Shown: positions 1 to 12,542, counted from the first letter of the stretch. The stretch: 64,000 bases of DNA from Sutcliffiella horikoshii (GCA_001636495.1 KV440964.1:1380666-1444665); one strand, 5' to 3'. Notes: generated by a model from the sequence alone, not told the origin. Numbers and translations: made by a program.

Positions 1-365
1 ATGAATTGCCACAATTGCTGAATGTTTTAAAAGGAGATATGAGCCTTATCGGGCCAAGACCTGAAAGATCTTTTTTCATCAATCAATTCAAAAAAGAGAT
101 ACCGGAATATGTGGAACGACTTGCAGTCAAGCCTGGAATAACCGGGCTTGCACAGGTAAATGCCTATTACAGTACGACGGTGCAGGATAAGCTTCGATAC
201 GATTTGATCTATGTTAGGAACTGCTCCTTTATCCTCGACATAAAAATACTTTTGCAGACAATCCGGGTAGTGTTACAGCGGAAGCAAGCCATGGGTGTCA
301 CTGTGAAAGCTGGAGTGGAGCCTAAAGCGAATTACAACGGTATAACGATAGCGAAGCATAATTGA
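1..365 (+). CDS. Sugar-phosphate transferase (WcaJ/EpsL type), 3' part only
   Basis: Partial gene: the reading frame is open to the left edge of the window, so only the C-terminal 120 or so residues are seen. They hold the family's conserved block LPQLLNVLKGDMSLIGPRPE, followed by a KPGITGLAQVNA segment. This is the catalytic core of bacterial polyprenyl-phosphate sugar-1-phosphate transferases, which load the first sugar on undecaprenyl phosphate at the inner membrane face. The N-terminal membrane helix lies outside the window. It is followed after 43 bases by a glycosyltransferase and then an acyltransferase in the same direction, so it probably primes an exopolysaccharide or surface glycan. 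The TTG near position 6 is an internal leucine codon, not a start. The exact sugar cannot be told. Confidence 0.85.
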   Translation, partial: ELPQLLNVLKGDMSLIGPRPERSFFINQFKKEIPEYVERLAVKPGITGLAQVNAYYSTTVQDKLRYDLIYVRNCSFILDIKILLQTIRVVLQRKQAMGVTVKAGVEPKANYNGITIAKHN

Positions 366-408
366 TTCGAACTTGGAAACATAAAAAATGGAGGAAGAGG
401 GATTAGAT

Positions 409-1182
409 ATGAAAACAAATTCAACCAATTTAGTTTCTATTGTCACCCCAACCTACAATGCATCTAAGTATATACTTGATACCATACGTTCTGTCCAAGC
501 TCAAACTCATGCAAATTGGGAAATGATTATTGTGGATGATTGTTCCAAAGATGGTACCAAAGATATCATTCGCCAAAATATGAAGGAAGACCCTCGGATT
601 AAGCTTATTGAATTAGTAGAAAATGGAGGCCCTGCCCACGCTAGAAACACTGCAATCAATGCGTCAGAAGGGGAATATGTGGCATTCTTGGACAGTGATG
701 ATTTATGGCATCCAACCAAGTTGGAACGCCAACTGGATTTCATGAAGAAACATAACAGTTCCTTTTCCTTTACAGCCTACCGCATCATGAAAGAGGATGG
801 GGAAAGGACGGACGTGGTTTTTCCGGCTCCTTCATGCGTCACCTATAGAACGTTGCTTATGAATACAGCGATTGGAACCCTGACTGTTGTTTTGAATAAA
901 AGAAAGCTTGGTCACTTCCAAATGCAATTGTTCAGGGATTGTTCAGAGGATTATGGCCTTTGGCTTTCTATATTGAACAAAGGGGTTACAGCTCATGGGT
1001 TGAATGAGGAGTTGGCCGTGTACCGTAAATGTGAAAAGTCGTTGTCGAGCAACAAATTCAAATCTGCTCAAAAGACATGGAACACCTATCGAAAGATTGA
1101 AAAGAAGAACGTTATCGCATCTTTTTGGTATTTGATGAACTATTCCTTCCATGCCGTCAGAAAGCATTCCAAAACTATTTAG
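409..1182 (+). CDS. Family 2 glycosyltransferase
   Basis: A 257-residue GT-A fold transferase. The N-terminus shows VSIVTPTYNASKYILDTIRS, then the nucleotide-binding VDDCSKDGT and the metal-binding ALDSDD-type motif, here FLDSDDLW (about residues 90-97). These are hallmarks of GT2 enzymes that use UDP- or TDP-sugars. I chose the ATG at 409 over the in-frame ATG at 388, because the GGAGGAAGAGGG at 389-401 is the ribosome site and would otherwise lie inside the gene. The C-terminal 60 residues are basic and less conserved. It sits between the priming sugar transferase and an acyltransferase, most likely in one operon building an exopolysaccharide. Sugar donor and acceptor are unknown. Confidence 0.85.
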   Translation: MKTNSTNLVSIVTPTYNASKYILDTIRSVQAQTHANWEMIIVDDCSKDGTKDIIRQNMKEDPRIKLIELVENGGPAHARNTAINASEGEYVAFLDSDDLWHPTKLERQLDFMKKHNSSFSFTAYRIMKEDGERTDVVFPAPSCVTYRTLLMNTAIGTLTVVLNKRKLGHFQMQLFRDCSEDYGLWLSILNKGVTAHGLNEELAVYRKCEKSLSSNKFKSAQKTWNTYRKIEKKNVIASFWYLMNYSFHAVRKHSKTI

Positions 1183-1212
1183 AGTCACGTGTACCCAGAG
1201 GAGGATCGAAAA

Positions 1213-2283
1213 ATGGCAGCACCAGAGGTAGGTAGAAAGCTTTCCATTTTACAAGTCGCTAAAGTCTGTGCCATTTTACTCGTTGTGATCGGTCATGTGA
1301 ATGTGTTATTCTATCGGAATTTTAATTATGACTGGTTTGGACTGGGACGTTGGGAAAGGCTTGGAGGGGTAGATTTCTTCTTTGTGGTTACGGGATTTAT
1401 GATTTATTATCTTTACCATCGTCATTTGGGGGTAGAGGGAAAGGCTAGAGAGTTTTTCATTAAAAGATTTATTCGCATTTTTCCGTTATATTGGCTGTTC
1501 ACCTTTATTCTTTTGGGAGCAGCCATCCTGTTCCCCACGCTACATGAACCATATAGCTGGGAGCGGGTCTGGAAATCCATCATTCTCTTCCCTTCGGAAC
1601 CTATTCTTACATCAGCTTGGTCATTGAGTCACGTAATCTTTTTTTATCTTATGTTTAGTCTTTTGTTGCTTAACCCTAAAGTCTTTAAACCTCTCATTGG
1701 TATATGGGTGATTGCCACTATACTTATAAAGTCCAATCTCTTCTTTCAATGGGAAACGTTCTTTTTCAGTTTTTCCACTTTGGAAATAGTAGCAGGGACT
1801 TTAATCGCATATGTTTCTCGTCTCTTCAATATGAAACAATTCGCTGGTTTGTTCCTTGCTGTTGGTGTCATTGGTTACATCGGAGTATGGATGAATAATA
1901 TCTTTGGTTGGTTCACTTTCTATGTTCCTATTCTATATTGTTTCTTTGCTTTATTATTGGTTTTAGGCATATCCATCAAGGACCGTACACAACGAAAAAT
2001 ACCACCTAGCCTCATGTTTTTAGGGAATGCTTCTTATTCGATTTATATAGCACATGGGCCGTTCCTCATTTTTTACATGCTGTTGTTTAAGCAATTCTAT
2101 CTAATCCATTTTTTCGGATATACTTTATCGATGATAATCATCACAATCATGACCATTGTTTCTTGTTGCTTCGTCTATGTTTGGATAGAAAAACCAATGA
2201 ATGGCTATTTACGAAAGGTGATGCTAAAGAAGCGGGAAAAGGAAAGGGTAAGTGTCGGCTTTCAAAAGTGGAAGGGTGCCTGA
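1213..2283 (+). CDS. Acyltransferase 3 family membrane protein (polysaccharide O-acetyltransferase-like)
   Basis: A 356-residue integral membrane protein with about ten hydrophobic segments. The N-terminal LQVAKVCAILLVVIGHV carries the conserved His of the acyltransferase-3 family, and GGVDFFFVVTGFMIYY and RIFPLYW are further family signatures. Members transfer acetyl or succinyl groups from acyl-CoA to exported sugars. ATG 1213 is preferred over GTG 1189, as AGAGGAGG lies at 1197-1204. It ends with a basic tail. It is the last gene of the visible surface polysaccharide cluster, 30 bases after the glycosyltransferase. Which sugar is acylated cannot be read from sequence. Confidence 0.85.
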   Translation: MAAPEVGRKLSILQVAKVCAILLVVIGHVNVLFYRNFNYDWFGLGRWERLGGVDFFFVVTGFMIYYLYHRHLGVEGKAREFFIKRFIRIFPLYWLFTFILLGAAILFPTLHEPYSWERVWKSIILFPSEPILTSAWSLSHVIFFYLMFSLLLLNPKVFKPLIGIWVIATILIKSNLFFQWETFFFSFSTLEIVAGTLIAYVSRLFNMKQFAGLFLAVGVIGYIGVWMNNIFGWFTFYVPILYCFFALLLVLGISIKDRTQRKIPPSLMFLGNASYSIYIAHGPFLIFYMLLFKQFYLIHFFGYTLSMIIITIMTIVSCCFVYVWIEKPMNGYLRKVMLKKREKERVSVGFQKWKGA

Positions 2284-2320
2284 ATGTAAAAATGTAGGTG
2301 GAATATGAGTTGAGGATATA

Positions 2321-2354
2321 GAAAAAGGCACCACTACAATGTAGTGGTGCCTTA
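2321..2354 (-). terminator. Intrinsic terminator of tRNA-Ala
   Basis: A 13-bp perfect stem (2325-2337 with 2341-2353) and a three-base loop. On the minus strand it is followed by a T run (AAAAA at 2322-2326 on the plus strand), so it ends transcription of the tRNA-Ala gene. It may also stop readthrough from the acyltransferase, though no T run follows on the plus strand. Confidence 0.85.
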
Positions 2355-2358
2355 GCTA

Positions 2359-2430
2359 TGGAGCGGATGGGATTCGAACCCACGACCCCTTCGCTGCCAG
2401 CGAAGTATTCTCCCACTGAACTACCGCCCC
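2359..2430 (-). tRNA. tRNA-Ala (anticodon GGC)
   Basis: Cloverleaf read on the minus strand: acceptor GGGGCGG pairs with CCGCTCC and keeps the G3-U70 wobble that identifies alanine tRNAs. The anticodon loop is CTGGCAG, giving GGC, and the T arm GTGGGTTCGAATCCCAT is intact. The discriminator is A and no CCA is encoded. It stands alone, away from the main tRNA array, like the solitary trnSL-Ala gene of B. subtilis. Confidence 0.92.
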
Positions 2431-2492
2431 GATGAGACTGAATTCATTTTACCAAAAAATCTTTCTTTTGCAAACATTTTTTAAAATGTTTT

Positions 2493-3194
2493 TTAGTCCA
2501 TGTTTTCCACTTCGGCCTGGATGACACCTGTTAGTGACTTCAATTCATAGTAGACATCCGTGGTGTACACGATTTTCTTGGTTGTGATGATGCAAGTTAG
2601 AACAATATCGTCTTTTTCCTCTTTTACTTTGACTCGTTTAATCGCCAAGTTTTTATGATGGATTTCCTTCATGACCATTGTCAAATCCATATCTTTTTCG
2701 AGATAGATCTTCACTTTAATTTCTTTTTCTTTCAATTTCTTCGGTCCGACCTTATCAAAAAGAGAAGGGATGACCTTCACACCAAGGATGATAAAGATGA
2801 CACCGAAAGCACCCTCGATGAAGAACCCTGCCCCAATGGTAATTCCCAATGCTGCGGAGGCCAATACCAATGCTGCTGTGGTCAGTCCGGAAATGGCTTC
2901 ATTGCTTCTGCGCAGAATTACGCCAGCACCTAAAAATCCAATACCGCTTATTACATAAGAAGGAATACGACCAGGATCCATTGGCCTTGAATACTCCTTG
3001 GAGTAGAGGAAAGCCGATTCATAGGACACGATTGTCAAGAGGCAAGCCATCACGGACACGATTACGCATGTTTTCAATCCAAGGGGCTTTCCTTTCAATT
3101 CGCGCTCTAGACCAATAATAATACCTGCTAATGTGGCGAAGATAAGTTTTACAACAAAGTCGTACTCGTCAATATATTCAAAGAACAATTCCAT
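2493..3194 (-). CDS. MgtC/SapB family membrane protein
   Basis: A 233-residue protein with the MgtC signature in the first half: LIFATLAGIIIGLERELKGKPLGLKTCVIVS and then PSYVISGIGFLGAGVILRR, with about four or five membrane helices to residue 140. The C-terminal 90 residues form a soluble ACT-like domain with alternating beta segments and charged residues. MgtC relatives are linked to magnesium limitation and acid or macrophage survival; the molecular role is an inhibitor of F-type ATPase in some bacteria, and transport is not shown. The start is supported by AGGAGGTG eight bases upstream. It is transcribed alone. No magnesium riboswitch was seen in the short upstream region. Confidence 0.85.
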   Translation of the reverse strand: MELFFEYIDEYDFVVKLIFATLAGIIIGLERELKGKPLGLKTCVIVSVMACLLTIVSYESAFLYSKEYSRPMDPGRIPSYVISGIGFLGAGVILRRSNEAISGLTTAALVLASAALGITIGAGFFIEGAFGVIFIILGVKVIPSLFDKVGPKKLKEKEIKVKIYLEKDMDLTMVMKEIHHKNLAIKRVKVKEEKDDIVLTCIITTKKIVYTTDVYYELKSLTGVIQAEVENMD

Positions 3195-3366
3195 ATGGCA
3201 CCTCCTGTATAAAATGCTGTATGATTCTTGTATATAGTTCTTTCCATCGTTGCAATAACAACCTTGGAAGCAGCCTATATGTACATTAATTGGTTAGAGA
3301 ATTATAACAATATTCTGTACAATTAGAAAGTATAATCTTAAATGGAAATGGTTTAGGTGAAAGTGT

Positions 3367-4266
3367 ATGAATAAGTGGTTTAATCCTTATGTGGCTCTCG
3401 CGGTGGGAGTAATAACTGTTTCCACCTCAGCCATATTTGTCAAACTGGCGGAAGCACCAGCCGGAGTGGTGGCCTTCTATCGGTTACTCTTTTCTGTGTT
3501 ATTTTTACTTCCCGTTTTTCTCTATAAATATGTCGGGGAATTAAAACAAATTAAGAGAAGGGATTGGCTTTTTTCGATTCTTGCCGGAGTATTTTTAGCT
3601 TTTCATTTTATCTTATGGTTTGAATCATTGAACTATACCAGTGTGGCAAGTTCGACCGTTCTTGTGACGCTTCAGCCTCTGTTTGCCTTTATCGGGACAT
3701 ACCTATTTTTCCAGGAAAGGCTCAGCAAGAAAGCGGTTGGCAGTGGGATCATGGCCATACTCGGGAGCGTTGTGATCAGCTGGGGAGATTTTAGAATAAG
3801 TGGAATGGCTCTATTTGGAGACATCCTTGCGTTAATGGCATGTGCGCTGGTTACGGCCTATCTTCTATTTGGGCAGGATGTCAGAAAAAGATTATCGCTG
3901 ATTACTTATACATTCATCGTATATGGGTTCAGCACCGTTACATTGTTTTTCTATGTTTTATTTACAGGTGATTCGTTTACAGGCTATCCTGCATCTGATT
4001 GGGGATGGTTCGTCATGCTTGCTATCGTCCCCACCCTGTTGGGTCACTCTTTATTCAATTGGGCCGTTCGATACATCAGTACCAATGTCATATCAATGAG
4101 TATTTTGTTTGAACCAATAGGAGCTGCGATTCTTGCGTATTATGTTTTAAACGAATTGGTAACATGGACTCAATTCCTAGGAGGGTTCCTAGTAATGTTA
4201 AGTGTAGGTTACTTTCTAAGGGAGAATAGGAAGACAAGTCACACCAAAGTGTTAACATCGGAGTGA
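3367..4266 (+). CDS. EamA/DMT family transporter
   Basis: A 299-residue membrane protein with ten hydrophobic segments in two EamA repeats of about 140 residues. Conserved pieces are SAIFVKLAEAPAGVVAFYRLLFS in the first repeat and ISMSILFEPIGAAILAYYVLNE in the second. The drug/metabolite transporter family exports amino acids, nucleosides or other metabolites, but the substrate is not readable from sequence. It is a single gene, divergent from the mgtC-like gene and followed at once by a strong terminator. Confidence 0.85.
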   Translation: MNKWFNPYVALAVGVITVSTSAIFVKLAEAPAGVVAFYRLLFSVLFLLPVFLYKYVGELKQIKRRDWLFSILAGVFLAFHFILWFESLNYTSVASSTVLVTLQPLFAFIGTYLFFQERLSKKAVGSGIMAILGSVVISWGDFRISGMALFGDILALMACALVTAYLLFGQDVRKRLSLITYTFIVYGFSTVTLFFYVLFTGDSFTGYPASDWGWFVMLAIVPTLLGHSLFNWAVRYISTNVISMSILFEPIGAAILAYYVLNELVTWTQFLGGFLVMLSVGYFLRENRKTSHTKVLTSE

Positions 4267-4280
4267 AAATAGCGAAGCGG

Positions 4281-4305
4281 AAAAAGCCGACACTGTCGGC
4301 TTTTT
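4281..4305 (+). terminator. Intrinsic terminator after the EamA transporter
   Basis: An 11-bp stem (4281-4291 with 4295-4305), loop ACT, with A and T runs at both feet. It should work in both directions between the converging transporter and small membrane protein genes. Confidence 0.88.
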
Positions 4306-4334
4306 GTGTGATTTTCTATCTAATTATGTAAAGT

Positions 4335-4517
4335 TTAACTTAACCGGGTGGCCATAATGGCAAAAAAAAGCGCAAGTGAAAAGCTCATAATCACGTTCTC
4401 CCCCCGTACTTTCCCCTCAGATTCACTTAATCGGACCCCCTCAAAGTAAGCAAATAAAAACAATCCAATTGAGGTTAGCAAAGCTATCAAAAATGCTGCG
4501 AATTTTATGAGATCCAT
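4335..4517 (-). CDS. Small two-helix membrane protein, unknown
   Basis: A 60-residue protein starting MDLIKFAAFLIALL, with membrane segments at about residues 4-26 and 42-58 separated by a charged loop. I chose the ATG at 4517 because AGGGGGA lies seven bases before it; the frame extends upstream to another ATG at 4574 with no ribosome site. I do not recognise the family. It stands between two terminators as its own transcription unit. Confidence 0.65.
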   Translation of the reverse strand: MDLIKFAAFLIALLTSIGLFLFAYFEGVRLSESEGKVRGENVIMSFSLALFFAIMATRLS

Positions 4518-4654
4518 ATCTTTTCCCCCTGCTCTATCAGTTATTCCATTATATGAAGAAAGCAAACGGAACATTCTAGTAATATTTCTATCATCTCTTT
4601 TAAAGTTCAGGGCATATCAAACCATACGATTTGTATCTATTTGAAGAAAGACAA

Positions 4655-4684
4655 ATAAAAAAGCTGATCAAATTGATCAGCTTA
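4655..4684 (-). terminator. Intrinsic terminator of thiT
   Basis: An AAGCTGATCAA/TTGATCAGCTT hairpin that overlaps the thiT stop codon, followed on the minus strand by a T run (4655-4662). Confidence 0.82.
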
Positions 4685-5266
4685 GGCAATGGACTTATTG
4701 AATCTAAATATACGGGGAACCGTTTTAATTAACAATATAGTGACGACGGTTGTAACAACAAAGCTTGGTAACATATATGAACCGTTGTAAACTAAAGAAT
4801 AAAGCCACACTGGCTGTCCTTCCGGAGCGAAGTGGCCAAAGAATATCATCCCTGCCACGAAGTGCGCGGAGAACCGAAGAAGACATGCAAGGAATATCCC
4901 AATTGTTACGAATAAAATTAACTTCTTGATCTTGTCTTCCTTAGAGGCTGTCACTACTTGTTTTGCCACAACACCAGCAAACCCTAGTACGACAAAAGCT
5001 ACAATGTAATCTAAGAAAATTTGTACAGGGTCAACACCATAAAAGCTACCTGTTACTATTTGTAATAACCCTAGGGCAAAGCCTGAAAGAATACCACCTT
5101 TCAACCCCCATCGAAACGCCATGATAAAGATTGGTACCATCGAAATTGCTATAGATCCACCTTGTGGCCATATCTGTGATAAGGCTCCGGATAATAAATC
5201 TAGCATATAAGCCAAGGCACTAAAAATGGCAACCTCGACAAGAAACAACGTATTATTTTTCATCAT
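4682..5266 (-). CDS. thiT: Thiamine ECF transporter S component ThiT
   Basis: A 194-residue membrane protein with six hydrophobic segments, matching the ThiT (YuaJ) family in length and in the motif FSALAYMLDLLSGALSQIWP near the N-terminus, plus GGSIAISMVPIFIMAFRWG and LDYIVAFVVLGFAGV. ThiT binds thiamine in the membrane and works with a shared ECF module (two ATPases and a T protein) that is not encoded nearby. AAGGAGG lies before the first of two adjacent ATG codons. A TPP riboswitch with terminator lies upstream, so expression should fall when thiamine pyrophosphate is plentiful. This context makes the assignment firm. Confidence 0.93.
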   Translation of the reverse strand: MMKNNTLFLVEVAIFSALAYMLDLLSGALSQIWPQGGSIAISMVPIFIMAFRWGLKGGILSGFALGLLQIVTGSFYGVDPVQIFLDYIVAFVVLGFAGVVAKQVVTASKEDKIKKLILFVTIGIFLACLLRFSAHFVAGMIFFGHFAPEGQPVWLYSLVYNGSYMLPSFVVTTVVTILLIKTVPRIFRFNKSIA

Positions 5267-5377
5267 ATTATTCCTCCTTAGAATAGCAGTACTGACATAA
5301 AGTTGTTGGTAAGCAGCCTAAAAGGCAGCGGGATCATGCTCCATCATTAATTTAATGAAATGACAGAACCATGAAAA

Positions 5378-5414
5378 TAAAAAAAAGCAATAAAGGAGGG
5401 CTCCTTTATTGCTT
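5378..5414 (-). terminator. Riboswitch expression-platform terminator of thiT
   Basis: A perfect 14-bp inverted repeat (5385-5398 with 5401-5414), with a T run on the minus strand (5378-5386). It lies between the TPP aptamer and thiT, so it is the expected attenuator that forms when ligand is bound. Confidence 0.88.
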
Positions 5415-5435
5415 AGATAACTTAAGTAATAAATA

Positions 5436-5524
5436 GGCCACATCCCTACGCTAGTATTAACTAACAGGTTCAAAGGGTCAGAACATACTGTTCACTCTCA
5501 GCCCATACGGCTCCCCTCGTGGTA
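5436..5524 (-). promoter_or_regulatory. TPP riboswitch (THI element)
   Basis: On the minus strand the conserved THI box pieces occur in order: GGGGAGCC, GGGCTGAGAGT, ACCCTTTGAACCTGTT, then ACTAGCGTAGGGA. A closing P1 stem is formed by CCAC and GTGG. It controls thiT through the terminator at 5385-5414. Confidence 0.95.
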
Positions 5525-5720
5525 AAATTCGGTTGTCACTTATCATCATACATAACCTTATATGATACGACAAGCTTTTTAATCATATGGAATTATGCTC
5601 AAATTGCTTTTAGTGAAATGCTAGATGAGAGAGATGAGAGGTAAATGAATAATACCTTTCTTCTATAAAGTATTAGTAGGGGGTATTAATAGTATTTTTA
5701 ACCGGAAAATATTTCAGAAA
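5525..5720. other. Intergenic AT-rich stretch, nothing assigned
   Basis: This stretch separates the thiT riboswitch from the rRNA operon promoters. It must hold the minus-strand thiT promoter and may hold an UP element for the rRNA promoter, but no sequence was convincing enough to place either. No ORF with a ribosome site was seen. Confidence 0.5.
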
Positions 5721-5725
5721 AAGTA

Positions 5726-5754
5726 TTGCAATATAGTTGTGGGGATGGTATATT
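5726..5754 (+). promoter_or_regulatory. rrn promoter P1 (sigma-A)
   Basis: TTGCAA at 5726-5731 and TATATT at 5749-5754, separated by 17 bases, lie in AT-rich DNA about 250 bases before 16S rRNA. The pattern of two tandem promoters about 100 bases apart is usual for Bacillus rrn operons. Confidence 0.6.
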
Positions 5755-5825
5755 TAATCTCGTCGCTTCGAGCAGGCGATGTTGATACAGCAACAAAGCA
5801 CTTCGAAAAATAATTAAAAAACAAC

Positions 5826-5854
5826 TTGACTTTGAATGTACAAGTTGCTATGAT
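5826..5854 (+). promoter_or_regulatory. rrn promoter P2 (sigma-A)
   Basis: TTGACT at 5826-5831 and TATGAT at 5849-5854 with an ideal 17-base spacer, followed by the rRNA leader. This is the better match of the two tandem rrn promoters. Confidence 0.78.
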
Positions 5855-5898
5855 TAGGAAGTCGCTTTTGAGCGAATTTTGTAAGAAAATGATCTTTG

Positions 5899-5916
5899 AA
5901 AACTAAACAAAACAAC
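5899..5916 (+). other. 5' strand of the 16S processing stem
   Basis: These 18 bases are the exact reverse complement of 7571-7588, downstream of 16S rRNA. The pair brings the ends of pre-16S together, which is the known substrate for RNase III. The nearby GATCTTTGAAAAC resembles the boxA-like leader element of Bacillus rrn operons. Confidence 0.82.
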
Positions 5917-6000
5917 AGCGTCATAACGTCGGCTCTACGGAATCGGCAAAATGATTTAAGTAATACAAGCTAGCAAATTTTGAGCAAATGCTCAGACTCT

Positions 6001-7558
<1,558 letters not shown>

Positions 7559-7570
7559 AAATGTACGCTT

Positions 7571-7588
7571 GTTGTTTTGTTTAGTTTT
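7571..7588 (+). other. 3' strand of the 16S processing stem
   Basis: Exact 18-base complement of 5899-5916. It lies in the 16S-23S spacer, which has no tRNA gene. Confidence 0.82.
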
Positions 7589-7638
7589 GAGAGAGCATTC
7601 TCTCATGACAAATCTGACGATTTGTCTTAGTTGTTCCT

Positions 7639-7675
7639 TGAAAACTAGATAATGTAACTAATATCAAGATATTCA
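7639..7675 (+). other. 5' strand of the 23S processing stem
   Basis: TTGAAAACTAGATAATGT and ATATCAAGATATTCA here are complementary to ACATTATCTAGTTTT and TGAATATCTTGATAT at about 10709-10743, after 23S rRNA. Together they form the long stem that is cut during 23S maturation. Confidence 0.8.
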
Positions 7676-7749
7676 CAGAATATCGTTCATCTTAGTAATT
7701 TTCTTTATAGATATCATCGCTGATATCGACACATGACCTTTTGGTCAAC

Positions 7750-10680
<2,931 letters not shown>

Positions 10681-10804
10681 AAATAAGTATCGAAATAAGT
10701 GAACGATATGAATATCTTGATATGAACACATTATCTAGTTTTGAAGGAACAAGAAATTTGAAAAAACTTCTTGATTTTCTTTCTCAATTTTGTATAATAT
10801 TATT

Positions 10805-10923
10805 TGTCTGGTAATGATGGCGAAGAGGTCACACCCGTTCCCATACCGAACACGGAAGTTAAGCTCTTCAGCGCCGATGGTAGTTGGGGGATCTCCCCCT
10901 GTGAGAGTAGGACGTTGCCAGGC
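10805..10923 (+). rRNA. rrf: 5S ribosomal RNA
   Basis: About 118 bases with the conserved ACACCCGTTCCCATACCGAA and AAGTTAAGCTCTTCAGCGCC segments and complementary ends (GTCTGGTAA with TTGCCAGGC). It follows 23S by about 125 bases and precedes tRNA-Val by 8 bases. Confidence 0.96.
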
Positions 10924-10931
10924 GGATATAT

Positions 10932-11007
10932 GGAGGATTAGCTCAGCTGGGAGAGCACCTGCCTTACAAGCAGGGGGTCGGCGGTTCGATCCCGTCATCC
11001 TCCACCA
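10932..11007 (+). tRNA. tRNA-Val (TAC)
   Basis: Acceptor GGAGGAT/ATCCTCC, anticodon loop CTTACAA giving TAC, encoded CCA. First gene of a 22-gene array directly after 5S rRNA. Confidence 0.96.
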
Positions 11008-11045
11008 TAATTTTTTCACTTAGTGAAAATAACCATCAATAATAT

Positions 11046-11121
<76 letters not shown>

Positions 11122-11125
11122 TTTT

Positions 11126-11201
11126 GTGCCATTAGCTCAGTCGGTAGAGCATCTGACTTTTAATCAGAGGGTCGAAGGTTCGAGTCCTTCATGGCACACC
11201 A
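11126..11201 (+). tRNA. tRNA-Lys (TTT)
   Basis: Acceptor GTGCCAT/ATGGCAC, anticodon loop CTTTTAA giving TTT, encoded CCA. Only four bases separate it from tRNA-Thr. Confidence 0.96.
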
Positions 11202-11209
11202 TTTATCTT

Positions 11210-11290
11210 GCGGGTGTGGCGGAATTGGCAGACGCGCTAGACTTAGGATCTAGTGTCTTTGACGTGGGGGTTCGAGTCCCTTCACCCGCA
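11210..11290 (+). tRNA. tRNA-Leu (TAG)
   Basis: Acceptor GCGGGTG/CACCCGC, anticodon loop CTTAGGA giving TAG, short class II variable arm. No CCA is encoded after discriminator A, so the CCA must be added after processing. Confidence 0.94.
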
Positions 11291-11306
11291 TTGTAATTTT
11301 ATATTA

Positions 11307-11381
11307 GCGGAAGTAGTTCAGTGGTAGAACACCACCTTGCCAAGGTGGGGGTCGCGGGTTCGAATCCCGTCTTCCGCTCCA
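11307..11381 (+). tRNA. tRNA-Gly (GCC)
   Basis: Acceptor GCGGAAG/CTTCCGC, anticodon loop TTGCCAA giving GCC, encoded CCA. Confidence 0.96.
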
Positions 11382-11389
11382 ACAGATTT

Positions 11390-11478
11390 GCCGGGGTGGC
11401 GGAACTGGCAGACGCACAGGACTTAAAATCCTGCGGTAGGTGACTACCGTACCGGTTCGATTCCGGTCCTCGGCACCA
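11390..11478 (+). tRNA. tRNA-Leu (TAA)
   Basis: Class II tRNA with a long variable arm, anticodon loop CTTAAAA giving TAA, encoded CCA. Confidence 0.95.
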
Positions 11479-11514
11479 GATTTTTTACAGCAAAACAATA
11501 ACTTTCATTTATAT

Positions 11515-11591
11515 GCGCCCGTAGCTCAATTGGATAGAGCGTTTGACTACGGATCAAAAGGTTAGGGGTTCGAGTCCTCTCGGGCGCGCCA
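11515..11591 (+). tRNA. tRNA-Arg (ACG)
   Basis: Acceptor GCGCCCG/CGGGCGC, anticodon loop CTACGGA giving ACG (the A34 is expected to be deaminated to inosine by TadA), encoded CCA with G discriminator. Confidence 0.95.
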
Positions 11592-11595
11592 TTAT

Positions 11596-11672
11596 CGGGG
11601 AGTAGCTCAGCTTGGTAGAGCACTTGGTTTGGGACCAAGGGGTCGCAGGTTCAAATCCTGTCTTCCCGACCA
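11596..11672 (+). tRNA. tRNA-Pro (TGG)
   Basis: Acceptor CGGGGAG with CTTCCCG, anticodon loop TTTGGGA giving TGG, encoded CCA. Confidence 0.95.
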
Positions 11673-11687
11673 TTAATTACTTCTTAT

Positions 11688-11760
11688 GGGGCCTTAGCTC
11701 AGCTGGGAGAGCGCCTGCTTTGCACGCAGGAGGTCAGCGGTTCGATCCCGCTAGGCTCCA
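11688..11760 (+). tRNA. tRNA-Ala (TGC)
   Basis: Acceptor GGGGCCT/AGGCTCC with the alanine G3-U70 pair, anticodon loop TTTGCAC giving TGC. No encoded CCA. Confidence 0.95.
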
Positions 11761-11784
11761 CTTTAATAATTTTGTTACTTTTTT

Positions 11785-11861
11785 GGCGGTGTAGCTCAGC
11801 TGGCTAGAGCGTACGGTTCATACCCGTGAGGTCGGGGGTTCGATCCCCTCCGCCGCTACCA
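11785..11861 (+). tRNA. tRNA-Met (CAT), elongator
   Basis: Anticodon loop TTCATAC giving CAT, encoded CCA. It lacks the three G-C pairs of the initiator anticodon stem, and its sequence is of the Bacillus elongator type. Confidence 0.9.
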
Positions 11862-11866
11862 AAAAA

Positions 11867-11943
11867 GGACCTTTAGCTCAGCTGGTTAGAGCAGACGGCT
11901 CATAACCGTCCGGTCGTAGGTTCGAGTCCTACAAGGTCCACCA
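11867..11943 (+). tRNA. tRNA-Ile2 (CAT, lysidine type)
   Basis: Acceptor GGACCTT/AAGGTCC, anticodon loop CTCATAA giving CAT, encoded CCA. The body matches the minor isoleucine tRNA of B. subtilis whose C34 is changed to lysidine by TilS so that it reads AUA. Automated callers often label it Met. Confidence 0.82.
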
Positions 11944-11958
11944 TCACTTTCTATACGC

Positions 11959-12051
11959 GGAGGAATACCCAAGTCCGGCTGAAGGGATCGGTCTTGAAAA
12001 CCGACAGGGGTGTCAAAGCCCGCGGGGGTTCGAATCCCTCTTCCTCCGCCA
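11959..12051 (+). tRNA. tRNA-Ser (TGA)
   Basis: Class II tRNA with long variable arm, anticodon loop CTTGAAA giving TGA, encoded CCA. Confidence 0.95.
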
Positions 12052-12097
12052 TATTATTTGTAGGGTATGGTGAGTATAGATTCTTATTTATTATTGT

Positions 12098-12174
<77 letters not shown>

Positions 12175-12177
12175 ATT

Positions 12178-12253
12178 GGTCCCGTGGTGTAGCGGTTAAC
12201 ATGCCTGCCTGTCACGCAGGAGATCGCCGGTTCGATCCCGGTCGGGACCGCCA
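12178..12253 (+). tRNA. tRNA-Asp (GTC)
   Basis: Acceptor GGTCCCG/CGGGACC, anticodon loop CTGTCAC giving GTC, G73, encoded CCA. It starts three bases after tRNA-fMet. Confidence 0.96.
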
Positions 12254-12271
12254 TTTTTAATTCAATAGTTT

Positions 12272-12347
12272 GGCTCGGTAGCTCAGTTGGTAGAGCAATG
12301 GACTGAAAATCCATGTGTCGGCGGTTCGATTCCGTCCCGAGCCACCA
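12272..12347 (+). tRNA. tRNA-Phe (GAA)
   Basis: Acceptor GGCTCGG/CCGAGCC, anticodon loop CTGAAAA giving GAA, encoded CCA. Confidence 0.96.
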
Positions 12348-12358
12348 TTTTAGGTTTT

Positions 12359-12434
<76 letters not shown>

Positions 12435-12457
12435 TTACAATTAAATAATAGTATTAT

Positions 12458-12532
12458 GGCGGTTGTGGCGAAGTGGTTAACGCACCTGATTGTGGTTCAG
12501 GCATTCGTGGGTTCGATTCCCATCAGTCGCCC
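12458..12532 (+). tRNA. tRNA-His (GTG)
   Basis: Anticodon loop TTGTGGT giving GTG. The extra G at -1 is encoded and pairs with discriminator C73. No CCA is encoded; eight T residues follow directly. Confidence 0.94.
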
Positions 12533-12542
12533 TTTTTTTTTA

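Noticed and set aside
1..2283. Mobile or horizontally gained glycan island
   Set aside because: Only three genes are visible, the left part is cut off, and no transposase or repeat was found. The window is insufficient to judge.
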